Assembly: GCA_934512135.1 (NCBI GenBank)
Contig: CAKSWT010000002.1
Location: 1-64,000, forward strand
Direction: 5' to 3'
Source: an uncultured Oscillospiraceae bacterium
Lineage (GTDB): Bacteria; Bacillota; Clostridia; Oscillospirales; Oscillospiraceae
DNA length: 64,000 nt
In this document: one piece after another, positions 1-7,288 of the stretch
How positions within the stretch are numbered: the first letter of the stretch is position 1
Layout: the number at the start of each line of letters is the position of its first letter
Translations under genes and position numbers: made by a program
The notes under the pieces: model-generated
Told to the model about the DNA's origin: nothing
Database searches by the model: none
The model's input: only the letters and a program-made list of their open reading frames with translations

Positions 1-79
1 GTTCGCTCATTTTATCCCCCCTTACAAAAGATAGTTCCAGCCGATGGATACAGTTAGAACAGGATAAGGATATTATAGC

Positions 80-472
80 ATGAAAGACCAAATTTGCCCC
101 ACACAAAAGGGTAGGAATTTAGGATTTTTTGCGTATCAGAGTCTCCTTGAGAATATGGGACTTATCGAGAAATCCTCTGTTACAGCTTATCTAGAAGAAT
201 ATTACGAAAAGCATCCGCTAGACAATTCTTACGAGGGCGTCCTAGCTCGTCGCTCCGGACTCACTAAAGATCAAGTTATTGCATATCTAGACAAATTAGA
301 ATATCTCGCCAAAATCGCAGAATACGACCCAACCGGCAAAGCGCCTATACTTAAAGGTGATGCACGAGAAGATCATCAATTCCGCATTGAATCTAAAAAC
401 AATGAAGAGTACTTACTTGGAGTTAATATCTTTTATATAGAAGAGCGCAGAATCAGAAACTTTGCATCATAA
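80..472 (+). CDS. Hypothetical protein, helix-rich, unit A of a tandem array
   Basis: This 130-aa protein matches no family I recognise. Residues from about 25 (ENMGLIEKSS) onward are nearly identical to the interrupted gene at 1349-4614, so this is the intact copy. The middle (SVTAYLEEYYEKHPL, then SGLTKDQVIAYLDKL) reads like a small helix-turn-helix-type domain, and the C terminus ends IEERRIRNFAS. The ATG at 80 has an AAGGA nine bases upstream. The first 24 residues cross a recurring 19-bp DNA motif that is read in another frame in the second copy, so translation may start at the ATG at 154 instead. It converges on a lipoprotein gene across a shared hairpin. Confidence 0.6.
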   Translation: MKDQICPTQKGRNLGFFAYQSLLENMGLIEKSSVTAYLEEYYEKHPLDNSYEGVLARRSGLTKDQVIAYLDKLEYLAKIAEYDPTGKAPILKGDAREDHQFRIESKNNEEYLLGVNIFYIEERRIRNFAS

Positions 473-475
473 AAA

Positions 476-501
476 ATGCCCAGCCATTTGCGGCTGGGCA
501 T
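476..501 (-). terminator. Terminator of lipoprotein A gene
   Basis: A 10-bp perfect stem (ATGCCCAGCC with GGCTGGGCAT) around a six-base loop, followed on the minus strand by six T residues, lies just past the stop codon of the lipoprotein gene. There is no T run on the plus side. Confidence 0.8.
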
Positions 502-505
502 CTAG

Positions 506-1252
506 TTACTTCTGAGGAATGATATATCCCATTCCACTATGCCACTCGCTAAAATCAGAACTCATAATCTCATCCTCAGTACGCCCAAGCATTAACTGCT
601 CCATTTCATATGCGGAGAAACAGATTTGTTCTAAGCTAATCGACCACGCAGACGAAGGTACGCGATAAATCATCTCATCGTATTCGTAATAGTTTGACCT
701 ACCAGCAACCTCTATCGACGTATAGTCGTAAATATTTTTACGAGCCATGCCGGGATTCAATATAAAATCCCAACGAGTCTGATTCGGATCAACCTTGGCT
801 GCTGCGCGGCGCGAATTCTCAAAATCCGCAGTCGTAAGCCCAATTGCCTCCGCCATATCTTCGAAAAGCCAAACGTAATAAGTACCACGCTTGCCTTCTC
901 TTGTCTCGATAAAATCCCAGACATTAGTCTTGCAGAGCAGCTCTTTGTCGCCAACCGCATAATGATAATATCCATCAGTATCTTTTTCTACGGTCTCGAT
1001 ATAGGACTTATCGCGCTTGTAGTACCAAGCCATAAGCGCCATAGCGTCGCTTCCATCCGGCTTTTCACCAATGCTAACTTCCGGCTCAGTCGTAACCTCG
1101 CCTTCGTTCTTGACATCATCGACGGCGGTAGTGCCGTTTTGGCTTTCAGAACCGGTTGCTCCCGCGTTCTGCTCGCCTTGCTGCCCGCAGCCCGTAAGAG
1201 CCAGGGCAATCACCATGAGTACTGCTAAAATCCCCAATAAGTTTTTCTTCAT
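506..1252 (-). CDS. Lipoprotein A, tandem-unit family
   Basis: This 248-aa protein begins with a lipoprotein signal (MKKNLLGILAVLMVIALALT, then GCGQQ), with the lipobox cysteine near residue 22. A low-complexity Gly/Ser/Glu linker follows, then a globular domain rich in Tyr, Trp and acidic residues. The paralogue at 4652-5404 has an almost identical signal and linker and an alignable domain (for example GDKELLCKTNVWDFIE in both). An AGGAGG lies upstream of the ATG. I recognise no enzymatic motif. A cell-surface role is certain only as far as the signal; entry exclusion or surface immunity would be guesses. Confidence 0.85.
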   Translation of the reverse strand: MKKNLLGILAVLMVIALALTGCGQQGEQNAGATGSESQNGTTAVDDVKNEGEVTTEPEVSIGEKPDGSDAMALMAWYYKRDKSYIETVEKDTDGYYHYAVGDKELLCKTNVWDFIETREGKRGTYYVWLFEDMAEAIGLTTADFENSRRAAAKVDPNQTRWDFILNPGMARKNIYDYTSIEVAGRSNYYEYDEMIYRVPSSAWSISLEQICFSAYEMEQLMLGRTEDEIMSSDFSEWHSGMGYIIPQK

Positions 1253-1348
1253 GTGTTTATACCTCCTATGTAAGTCAGTAAACGTTCAGATTTCAGAATT
1301 TACGCCATATCTGCATTATGAGGCATCGATTCTCAGCTAATATTATAT

Positions 1349-1615
1349 TTGCAGAGCAAAGCTTTGTCCCCACACAAAAGGGTAGGTGTAGTGTTTTTTC
1401 CTAAATATCAGCGCTTTACCGAAGATCAGCGTCTCCTTGAGAATATGGGACTCGTCGAAAAATCATCCGTTACAGCTTATCTAGAAGAATATTACGAAAA
1501 GCACCCACTAGATAACTCATATGAAGGCATTCTTGCTAGAAGATCAGGTCTTACAAAAGATCAAGTTATTGCTTATTTAAATCAGCTAGACTATCTTGCT
1601 AAAGTAATTAATTAT
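1349..1615 (+). pseudogene. 5' half of interrupted tandem-unit gene B
   Basis: This open frame is a close copy of the protein at 80-472 from LLENMG through LAKVINY, then diverges at once into a short tail and stop (1630). The missing C-terminal half resumes in frame at 4465, starting with the same Tyr codon. The two halves therefore belong to one ancestral gene cut by an insertion. The apparent TTG start at 1349 has no ribosome binding site; the ATG at 1449 is the position equivalent to an internal Met of the intact copy. Confidence 0.75.
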
Positions 1616-1753
1616 GTCTCTCGACGTTAGTTAGGAGACGTAAAAAGTGGACTCACGGCTACATGTAGATATCGTTTCCCTTAATTTTGAAGACATGTAG
1701 GTGTAAGATGGAGCTTATGAAATGTCACACGGCGTGGTTAGGGGGAGTATATT

Positions 1754-1782
1754 TTGTCTTAAATTGACAAATACGCTATAAT
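1754..1782 (+). promoter_or_regulatory. Promoter giving a probable leaderless mRNA
   Basis: TTGTCT and TATAAT are separated by 17 bp. The TATAAT ends six bases before the ATG at 1789, so transcription should begin at or next to the start codon. No Shine-Dalgarno sequence is present. Confidence 0.55.
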
Positions 1783-1788
1783 ATCAAT

Positions 1789-2487
1789 ATGATGAAAGAG
1801 CCGGATAAAGAAAAGAGAACGGCCGTAGCGGTAATCATTGTTGCTGTTTTCTTTTTAATTTTTGCTATATCATTCGCGGCTAATTCTTTTCAGAAAGCAA
1901 GTGTCAGAAAGTCTTGTGAGAGTAATAATAAGATTTATGTCGAGAAAAGTAATTCGTGCAGAGAGAAAACAACATCGGAACGTTTTGAGGAAGAATGCGT
2001 AACCGGACTAACGGTTGACGACGTTCATTATTCTTGTTCAGAAATAAAACAGGCTAATCTCGAATCGGCCTATCTGTCAAATAATATCGTTAAGCACGGA
2101 AGTTCTATATATGAATTCGGAACATATGAAGAAGTCTCTGCCGGTAGAAATGCAGGCGACTATTGTTTAACGGCGTCTGAATCTTGGTCGCACATAGGGG
2201 AGACAAGATGTGTCGTTTTTCATCCTGGGTGGTTGGCATATTCTGGACGTAATTTCTTTATTGATGAAAAGAAAAACTATGAGAGCGGTTTCGTAGTGTA
2301 TATGTATGGGAATTATAATTGGAATAATTTCTATTCAACGTATGCCAAAGATCAAATTCTAGTATGTGGGCAGATTACATCTTATCAAGGCCATCCTCAA
2401 ATTAAAGCTGTACCGAAAAATATAATCGTAAATCCGACAAAAACTGAGCATGGTAGCTACATAGTATATAACTATAGCTGCAAATAG
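1789..2487 (+). CDS. Membrane-anchored Cys-containing hypothetical protein
   Basis: This 232-aa protein has a charged N terminus, one hydrophobic helix (about residues 12-33) and an extracellular-looking remainder with at least nine cysteines, suggesting disulfides. I recognise no family. It lies inside the 2.85-kb inserted segment. The start codon sits directly downstream of a -10 box with no ribosome binding site, which is unusual for a Firmicute and unlike the neighbouring island genes. The second Met (1792) is an equally possible start. A single-pass surface protein is as much as can be said. Confidence 0.7.
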   Translation: MMKEPDKEKRTAVAVIIVAVFFLIFAISFAANSFQKASVRKSCESNNKIYVEKSNSCREKTTSERFEEECVTGLTVDDVHYSCSEIKQANLESAYLSNNIVKHGSSIYEFGTYEEVSAGRNAGDYCLTASESWSHIGETRCVVFHPGWLAYSGRNFFIDEKKNYESGFVVYMYGNYNWNNFYSTYAKDQILVCGQITSYQGHPQIKAVPKNIIVNPTKTEHGSYIVYNYSCK

Positions 2488-2610
2488 GGTCTGCATTTAT
2501 TATGATTAAAAGATTCCTTGAATGAATAGTTATCAATCGTGATAAGTGGACTTTAATAATAATTGCTTTAATGATATGGTAAAATTAAACCAACTAGCAG
2601 GCGTCAATAT

Positions 2611-3090
2611 ATGAAGAAAGATGGTAACGGATCTGTAGCATTTATAGTATCCGTAGCTGTAGTAGTCTTTTTAATTGGCGTAGTAATGATGGCGATGTCT
2701 CCCGCGAAAAGCAATGAAGATAATTTAGTGCAATCGGCGGACAGCAGAAGCGAAGACCGGACGTCGATCAGTAACCATAGAGAAGACGACTTTATCGGAT
2801 ATAGTTTAGATACGCTATGTCAAAAAAGGGGAACAGCCCTAGGCGACGATAAAATTTTTATGAATGATGATCCAGATGATTACTCTGGTGCATTTTTAGA
2901 TTGCGAAACATATTTCGAAACCATAAAAAAATATGAGACATTGTATGTAATAAAAAGAGAAACTTTAAATGATACTAGGATGGTAAGAAAAAGCTTCGAT
3001 GAATATTATGAGCAGAACTTCGATTATTACCTATATACAGTATCCGATAGAAGTATAGCTAATATTAGGGGCGTCGCGATAAAGGAATAA
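2611..3090 (+). CDS. Small single-pass membrane protein, hypothetical
   Basis: This 159-aa protein has a short polar start, a hydrophobic helix at about residues 8-30 and a soluble, acidic and tyrosine-rich C-terminal domain. I recognise no conserved motif. It lies in the same orientation as its neighbours within the 2.85-kb insert. A TAAAAT-like -10 element lies roughly 27 bases upstream, and there is no strong Shine-Dalgarno sequence. It shares the architecture of the two flanking genes (N-terminal anchor plus small exported domain). Confidence 0.6.
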   Translation: MKKDGNGSVAFIVSVAVVVFLIGVVMMAMSPAKSNEDNLVQSADSRSEDRTSISNHREDDFIGYSLDTLCQKRGTALGDDKIFMNDDPDDYSGAFLDCETYFETIKKYETLYVIKRETLNDTRMVRKSFDEYYEQNFDYYLYTVSDRSIANIRGVAIKE

Positions 3091-3178
3091 GATTCGAATG
3101 ATGAGAATATATTATAGACGAACCCCAAAGCATTATTTCGATATGCAATAACATAATCGCTATAAAAGGAGCCACAAC

Positions 3179-3568
3179 ATGGATAAAGAGAAGGCGAAAG
3201 AGGAAAAACCAATAAATAGCACCGCCATTATAATATCTGTAATCGCCGTTATTGCAGTTGTTGTAATAGGTACCGTCGCTTTTCTTCTGGGAGCGAACCA
3301 ATCCAAGTGTCATGGAGTCGTTGGGACTTGGTCAATTGAAGGTGACATGATGGGTGTGTATGAATTTAAATCTAATGGCTCCGGTGGATATGGCATGGGA
3401 AATTTTATGCTGCCGTTTGTATATAAAGACAACGGGGCATATTTACTAATAAGTACAGATAGAGGAAAAACGTGGAGTCGCACAGATTATAAAATAGAGG
3501 ATTTTGGGAATAGACTTATGTTAACCGAAGACGATGGGAGAACTACCACGTATACCTGCACGGAGTAA
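3179..3568 (+). CDS. Small membrane-anchored lipocalin-like hypothetical protein
   Basis: This 129-aa protein has a Lys/Glu-rich cytosolic start, one transmembrane helix (about residues 17-40) and an outer domain. The pattern GVVGTWSIEGDMMGVYEFKS, then DYKIEDFGNRLMLTEDDGRT, resembles short beta-strand repeats of lipocalin-like folds. That fold is an inference from the pattern only. An AAAGGAG lies about ten bases before the ATG. It is the last plus-strand gene of the inserted segment and converges on the NERD gene. Confidence 0.65.
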   Translation: MDKEKAKEEKPINSTAIIISVIAVIAVVVIGTVAFLLGANQSKCHGVVGTWSIEGDMMGVYEFKSNGSGGYGMGNFMLPFVYKDNGAYLLISTDRGKTWSRTDYKIEDFGNRLMLTEDDGRTTTYTCTE

Positions 3569-3576
3569 TACTCAGT

Positions 3577-4266
3577 TTATTTCTTTCTCTTGATCTGCTC
3601 AATATGTTCCTGCCTCACGGTCTCGTCCGGACGAGACAGCGGTTGCAACTTTGCTATGATTGCCTTGAAATGTCGCGCCATTAATTCCGAATCTGGTGTT
3701 TTGGCAAGAATATCTTTCAAGTGGCTATTGTAGCCTAGCAAATAGTCTTCCGGGCCATAATTCTTCACCTTCCAATTTCCGCGCGTAATTGTAGTTACCA
3801 TTGGAATTATTGGAATGTCACCATAGGCCTCTAGATATTTCTTCAGGTGTTTGACGTGTGATCTATTCTGCATGAATGGGTTATAGAAAAAGCTTTTCTT
3901 CTTTCCGAGATACTGTATCCACTTGTTCCGCTGCGCATCGCCATAAACATTCCCAGCATAGTTCTTACACTCAAAAACCAACAGCCCTTTCTTAGACACT
4001 ACGAGCAAATCAATCTCAGACGTTTTTCCGCCCGTAGTCGGTACGTAAACGTTCCGAAGTATTTGGTTCTTCGGCACATGAATCTGATCAATCAGCGTTC
4101 GGTAGATAATTTGTTCGCCAGATTTTCCTTCATCAGTCCACTCTTCTGGGTGGCGGATTTTGTCTATCCCATGACAAGCAAAGAGCCATATTAGGACAGT
4201 AATAATAAACAAGACGACCGCCGTAATTGTAAACGGAATCGTCATCTGCATGATAGCTTCGTTCAT
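3577..4266 (-). CDS. Membrane-anchored NERD-domain (nuclease-related) protein
   Basis: The 229-aa protein starts with one transmembrane helix (residues about 9-30). A NERD domain follows: GEQIIYRTL, then EIDLLVVSKKGLLVFECKNY, which supplies the Asp and the Glu-x-Lys of a PD-(D/E)xK-type nuclease core. NERD proteins are common on mobile elements and are thought to act on DNA, but substrates are rarely known. The gene starts at the edge of a -10 box (TATAAT six bases upstream) and has no ribosome binding site, like the gene at 1789. It closes the 2.85-kb inserted segment. Confidence 0.8.
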   Translation of the reverse strand: MNEAIMQMTIPFTITAVVLFIITVLIWLFACHGIDKIRHPEEWTDEGKSGEQIIYRTLIDQIHVPKNQILRNVYVPTTGGKTSEIDLLVVSKKGLLVFECKNYAGNVYGDAQRNKWIQYLGKKKSFFYNPFMQNRSHVKHLKKYLEAYGDIPIIPMVTTITRGNWKVKNYGPEDYLLGYNSHLKDILAKTPDSELMARHFKAIIAKLQPLSRPDETVRQEHIEQIKRKK

Positions 4267-4272
4267 AAGTTA

Positions 4273-4301
4273 ATTATATCGCACCAACCAAAGCGTCTAA
4301 A
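4273..4301 (-). promoter_or_regulatory. Promoter of NERD gene, probable leaderless transcript
   Basis: On the minus strand, TTTAGA and TATAAT are 17 bp apart. The TATAAT ends six bases before the ATG at 4266, the same geometry as the promoter at 1754-1782. No Shine-Dalgarno sequence is present. Confidence 0.5.
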
Positions 4302-4382
4302 GATAAAACGAATCAGCATCTCTACCTCCGCGCCGCCTGCGTGAGGGGGTTACAGCGAAGCTCCAAAGCGACTCGAAAATTC

Positions 4383-4460
4383 AAAATTGGTGCAGAAATA
4401 AAGAAAACCCCCGAGAAATCGGAGGCTTTTCTCACGCCGCACCGCTATCAGTGTGACGTC
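4383..4460. repeat. Attachment-like 78-bp repeat, right end of the 2.85-kb insert
   Basis: This stretch aligns at roughly 80% with 23463-23541. Shared blocks in order are AAAATTGGTGCAGA, ATAAAGAAAA, a CCCCCGA/TCGG hairpin, TTTTCTCACGCC, TATCA and GTGACGTC. The hairpin reads as an intrinsic terminator leftwards (on the minus strand). Here the repeat abuts the resumed gene fragment at 4465; at 23541 it abuts tRNA-Leu. The shared termini suggest a recombinase recognition end. Confidence 0.6.
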
Positions 4461-4464
4461 ATAA

Positions 4465-4614
4465 TATGATCCGACAGGCAAAGCACCAATCATAGAATCT
4501 CATACAAAAGAACAACATGAGTTGCACATAGAATCGGAAGATAATAACGATTATTATCTAGGAATAACGACTATCTATTTCGAAGATCGCCGCATAAAAA
4601 ACTTTGCCGCATAA
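4465..4614 (+). pseudogene. 3' half of interrupted tandem-unit gene B
   Basis: An open frame without a start encodes YDPTGKAPI, then a C-terminal stretch ending EDRRIKNFAA. It matches the C-terminal third of the intact protein at 80-472 (YDPTGKAPI, then IEERRIRNFAS). It continues the frame of the 5' half that ends at 1615. The frame is closed by a stop immediately upstream (4462-4464), so it cannot be expressed from the insert. Confidence 0.75.
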
Positions 4615-4618
4615 AAAA

Positions 4619-4645
4619 ATACCCAGTCATACGACTGGGTATTTT
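4619..4645. terminator. Bidirectional terminator between gene B remnant and lipoprotein B
   Basis: ATACCCAGTC pairs with GACTGGGTAT around a four-base loop. It is preceded by seven A residues (a T run on the minus strand) and followed by TTTT on the plus strand. It is the counterpart of the hairpin at 476-501. Confidence 0.8.
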
Positions 4646-4651
4646 AATAAA

Positions 4652-5404
4652 CTAAGGGATAATATAGTTATTGCCTGCTCCTTTCCATTCAGCGAAGTCC
4701 TCCTCCATAATCTGAATATCGCTTCGGCCAAGCTGCAGCTGTTCCATCTTATAAGCAGCAAAGGAAATTTGCTCCAAACTTACCGCCCACCTAGTGACTG
4801 AAGAAATACAATAAATTGCTTCGTCATTTTTTAAATAAGCAGACTTACCTACGTATTGAACAACTGTTTGACCGTATGGGTTCTCAAAAGCTTCACCACA
4901 ATTAAGCGTAAAATCCCATCTCTCATTATCGGGGTTAGTTTTAGCCGACATTGTGTAGTCTGCTTCATAATCGGACGGGAAAAGCCCGATCGCCCTTGCC
5001 ATATCTTCGAAATGCCAAACATAGTAGGTACCACGAAGCCCTTCTTTTGCCTCAATAAAATCCCAAACATTTGTCTTGCAAAGAAGTTCCTTGTCGCCGA
5101 CATTATAGTGGTAATATCCGCTACCGTCTTTCTTAACAGTCTTGATATAAGCCTCGTCGCGATCATGATACCAATGCATAAGCTTAACTACATCGCTTCC
5201 ATCCGGCTTTTCACCAATGTCGCCTTCAGGCTCTGTGCTTTCGCCACCTCTTTCAGGTTCATAATTAGGCTCGCTTACGCTTCCATTTCCATCTCCGGAA
5301 CCGGTTGCTCCCGCGTTCTGCTCGCCTTGCTGCCCGCAGCCCGTAAGAGCCAGGGCGATAACCATGAGTACTGCTAAAATCCCTAATAAACTTTTCTTCT
5401 TCAT
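4652..5404 (-). CDS. Lipoprotein B, tandem-unit family
   Basis: This 250-aa paralogue of the protein at 506-1252 has the same lipoprotein signal (MKKKSLLGILAVLMVIALAL, then TGCGQQGEQNAGATGSG). A shorter acidic linker and an alignable C-terminal domain follow (GDKELLCKTNVWDFIEAKEG, then VSLEQISFAAYKMEQLQLGR). The linker has diverged most, as expected for an exposed spacer. A GGAGG-type ribosome binding site precedes the ATG. It pairs with the interrupted gene B exactly as lipoprotein A pairs with gene A. Function unknown; surface-anchored. Confidence 0.85.
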   Translation of the reverse strand: MKKKSLLGILAVLMVIALALTGCGQQGEQNAGATGSGDGNGSVSEPNYEPERGGESTEPEGDIGEKPDGSDVVKLMHWYHDRDEAYIKTVKKDGSGYYHYNVGDKELLCKTNVWDFIEAKEGLRGTYYVWHFEDMARAIGLFPSDYEADYTMSAKTNPDNERWDFTLNCGEAFENPYGQTVVQYVGKSAYLKNDEAIYCISSVTRWAVSLEQISFAAYKMEQLQLGRSDIQIMEEDFAEWKGAGNNYIIP

Positions 5405-5453
5405 GATATCATCCCTCCTATACGCATATTATATTTGCATAGTAGGCCTTTGT

Positions 5454-5530
5454 CCCCACACAAACGGGTAGTGTACGGAATGTTTTCAAATTATTTTCTG
5501 AAAACTACCTGATTGTGTGGGGCGCTTTTT
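5454..5530 (+). terminator. Large hairpin built from the 18-bp unit-boundary motif
   Basis: The unit-boundary motif (5454-5471) is followed by its imperfect inverse (5505-5522), with an inner GTTTTCA/TGAAAAC pair and then six T residues. The result is a long terminator-like hairpin in the plus direction. At the other two boundaries (97 and 1368) only the left arm is present, so this looks like the closed end of the array. Confidence 0.55.
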
Positions 5531-5557
5531 TGTCGGTTCGGGTAAAATGAATATAAT
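5530..5557 (+). promoter_or_regulatory. Promoter for lipoprotein C gene
   Basis: TTGTCG and TATAAT are separated by 16 bp. The -35 overlaps the T run of the preceding hairpin, and the gene starts about 48 bases downstream. Confidence 0.55.
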
Positions 5558-5604
5558 TCTATGCTGGAGCGCTGTATCTGGCATATTCTTAGGAGGATAT
5601 CAAA

Positions 5605-6657
5605 ATGAAAAAATTGATTGCACTATTACTTGTTCTATGTATGCTGCTTGGAATATGTGCCTGTTCTAATCAATCAGAGGATTTAGCTCCATCCTCAAGC
5701 CGACAGGAAACAGAAACCTCACAGGAAACAGAAAGCAGTGGAGAATTAACAGCCGATTCCATATTGGGCACATGGACATTGGAGCTGATTATGCCAGACG
5801 GAGAAGAAAACATAACCCGTCAAATCCGAGCGGAGAGTGACTATAAAATGTATTTTATAGAAGAAGACGGAAGCGAGGAAGAGTTTGAATGGGAGTTGGG
5901 CAATAAATCAAATTTGACCTTGTTTAATTATTCAACTGATGCCTATTTTTCAGGAACCTATTCTGTATCTGAAAATACCATAACGCTTTCCGTGAATGAT
6001 TACGACTATGGTGTGCAGCCGGTGGATATAGCATGGCAGGAAAAGACGTACACCATTACAGATGGAGATGGGTATGTTATCCAAACAAATTTGAAAATCA
6101 GTCCATGGATTAAACAGAGCAATGCCGAATTACTGGATGGTGCCTGGAATGAAATCTCCAACGAAGAATTTCCAAGTCTAAGCAGAATGGGAATCAGTGA
6201 AGGACATCTATCAAAAACCTATGGATTGGATGTAAACTGGTCAGAAATCGTTTATGCAGTAGGGACCCTTGAAGCATTCAATATGACGGATGGATTTGAT
6301 ATTACCAGTTCTAATTCGCATGATACATTTTTTATTCTTGGTGGGGCAAGACCGGAAATGATGATGTACGTAGCGTATGGCAATCAAGGAGAATTGTTTT
6401 ACAATGTCAATAATACGGGAACTGCTGTTTTTTCAAAAAGCAGTTTGCCTGGCATTGGAGCCTCAATGGAAACAAATCATTGGGGGCCGGTTCCATTTGT
6501 GATTGCTTATGCACTAGAAAAGACACCTAACTATCCCGACGGCAATCCTGCTCCCAAAGATTGCGTTTTTGCATTTGGCGGAACTGGAGGACGATTTGTT
6601 TCATTCGACCAAAAAGTTATTAGTGAAGATGAGTTTCATCTGGATATTACATGGTAA
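5605..6657 (+). CDS. Lipoprotein C, hypothetical
   Basis: This 350-aa protein has a lipoprotein signal (MKKLIALLLVLCMLLGICAC, lipobox Cys about residue 20). A Ser/Glu/Thr-rich linker follows, then a domain containing ILGTWTLELIMPDGEE and a repeated pattern of beta strands like small secreted lipocalin/DUF-type domains in gut Clostridia. The C-terminal half (FFILGGARPEMMMYVAYG) matches nothing I know. An AGGAGG precedes the ATG. It does not resemble lipoproteins A and B beyond the signal. Confidence 0.8.
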   Translation: MKKLIALLLVLCMLLGICACSNQSEDLAPSSSRQETETSQETESSGELTADSILGTWTLELIMPDGEENITRQIRAESDYKMYFIEEDGSEEEFEWELGNKSNLTLFNYSTDAYFSGTYSVSENTITLSVNDYDYGVQPVDIAWQEKTYTITDGDGYVIQTNLKISPWIKQSNAELLDGAWNEISNEEFPSLSRMGISEGHLSKTYGLDVNWSEIVYAVGTLEAFNMTDGFDITSSNSHDTFFILGGARPEMMMYVAYGNQGELFYNVNNTGTAVFSKSSLPGIGASMETNHWGPVPFVIAYALEKTPNYPDGNPAPKDCVFAFGGTGGRFVSFDQKVISEDEFHLDITW

Positions 6658-6852
6658 CACGAGATAAAATAACTGCTTATAATAATTCAGCCGGAGCTTC
6701 AATAGAGGCTCCGGCTGAATTATGTTTGCGTTTAATTCGCTTTCGATTTCTCCGAGGGCAATAAGCACCTCATCATCATCTTTATGTTCTTCACGGATGG
6801 TTTCAAGGAATGCCCGCAAGCGCTGACGTTTCTCTTGCGATAAGTTAACCAT
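6601..6852 (-). pseudogene. Truncated small protein gene (remnant)
   Basis: From the ATG at 6852, with AAGGAGG upstream, the frame encodes about 41 plausible residues (MVNLSQEKRQRLRAFLETIR, then acidic residues). It then runs into a 16-bp perfect hairpin and unrelated hydrophobic sequence overlapping the end of lipoprotein C. The N-terminal part looks like the start of a conserved plasmid/ICE protein whose remainder has been lost. The good ribosome binding site suggests it may still be translated. Confidence 0.4.
6682..6723. terminator. Perfect 16-bp hairpin after lipoprotein C
   Basis: ATAATTCAGCCGGAGC is followed by its exact inverse after a ten-base loop, 24 bases past the lipoprotein C stop codon. 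No T run follows on the plus strand, so it may terminate weakly or protect the transcript 3' end. Confidence 0.5.
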
Positions 6853-6932
6853 CGTTCTCATCCTCCTTATTTTTGCGCAATCTATTTACTAAATCTTAAT
6901 ATGTAATTTATTTTATTGATAATGTGTTTTTA

Positions 6933-7142
6933 TTACATATTATTATCTATAAACTCCATAATTTCATCTATTGTAACATTGAGTGCTTTACATATTCGCC
7001 CTAAAACGTCGGTTGTAACATTATCGCCATGCGTGAGTTTATTCATCGTATAATGACTCACTCCAGCCATTTCTTCGAGATCTTTCTTCTTCAGATCTCG
7101 ATCAATAAGAAGTTTCCATAGCTTTTTATAGCTTACATTCAT
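6933..7142 (-). CDS. Small XRE/Cro-C1 family regulator
   Basis: This 69-aa protein is a single helix-turn-helix domain: LIDRDLKKKDLEEMAGVSHY, then TMNKLTHGDNVTTDVLGRIC and KALNVTIDEIMEF. This is the usual length for the YozG-like short Cro/CI group. It binds DNA as a dimer and probably controls a nearby island promoter. It is transcribed leftwards, behind the 349-aa gene. A GAGGT ribosome binding site precedes the ATG. Confidence 0.9.
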   Translation of the reverse strand: MNVSYKKLWKLLIDRDLKKKDLEEMAGVSHYTMNKLTHGDNVTTDVLGRICKALNVTIDEIMEFIDNNM

Positions 7143-7288
7143 ATTCTTGACCTCGCTTGCATTTTATAAGTAAGTTGCTACTGCTTGGTATATCATATTG
7201 AGTCCGAAATTCAAATATATGTTAGCGTTCAAAAACAAAAATAGAGTAAAACAATCCGCCAAGATGTAAAAAGTCTTGGCGGATTATT

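Larger units (their letters stand above)
97..1367. repeat. Tandem unit A (about 1.27 kb)
   Basis: The motif CCCCACACAAAAGGGTAGG occurs at 97-115 and 1368-1386 and recurs with one change at 5454-5471. Between motifs each unit holds one small plus-strand gene and one minus-strand lipoprotein gene meeting at a hairpin. Unit A runs from 97 to 1367. Unit B runs from 1368 to 5453 and is also about 1.24 kb once the 2.85-kb insertion is removed. Equal lengths and homologous gene order indicate tandem duplication followed by divergence. Confidence 0.7.
1616..4464. mobile_element. 2.85-kb segment inserted into tandem-unit gene B
   Basis: The flanking sequences join into an uninterrupted homologue of the 80-472 gene if bases 1616-4464 are removed, with TAT present at both junctions. 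The segment carries three plus-strand membrane-anchored protein genes and one minus-strand NERD gene. It ends with a 78-bp sequence similar to the right terminus of the whole island. No recombinase is encoded inside, so it looks like a non-autonomous passenger moved by enzymes supplied in trans, perhaps the island's serine recombinases. Confidence 0.6.
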
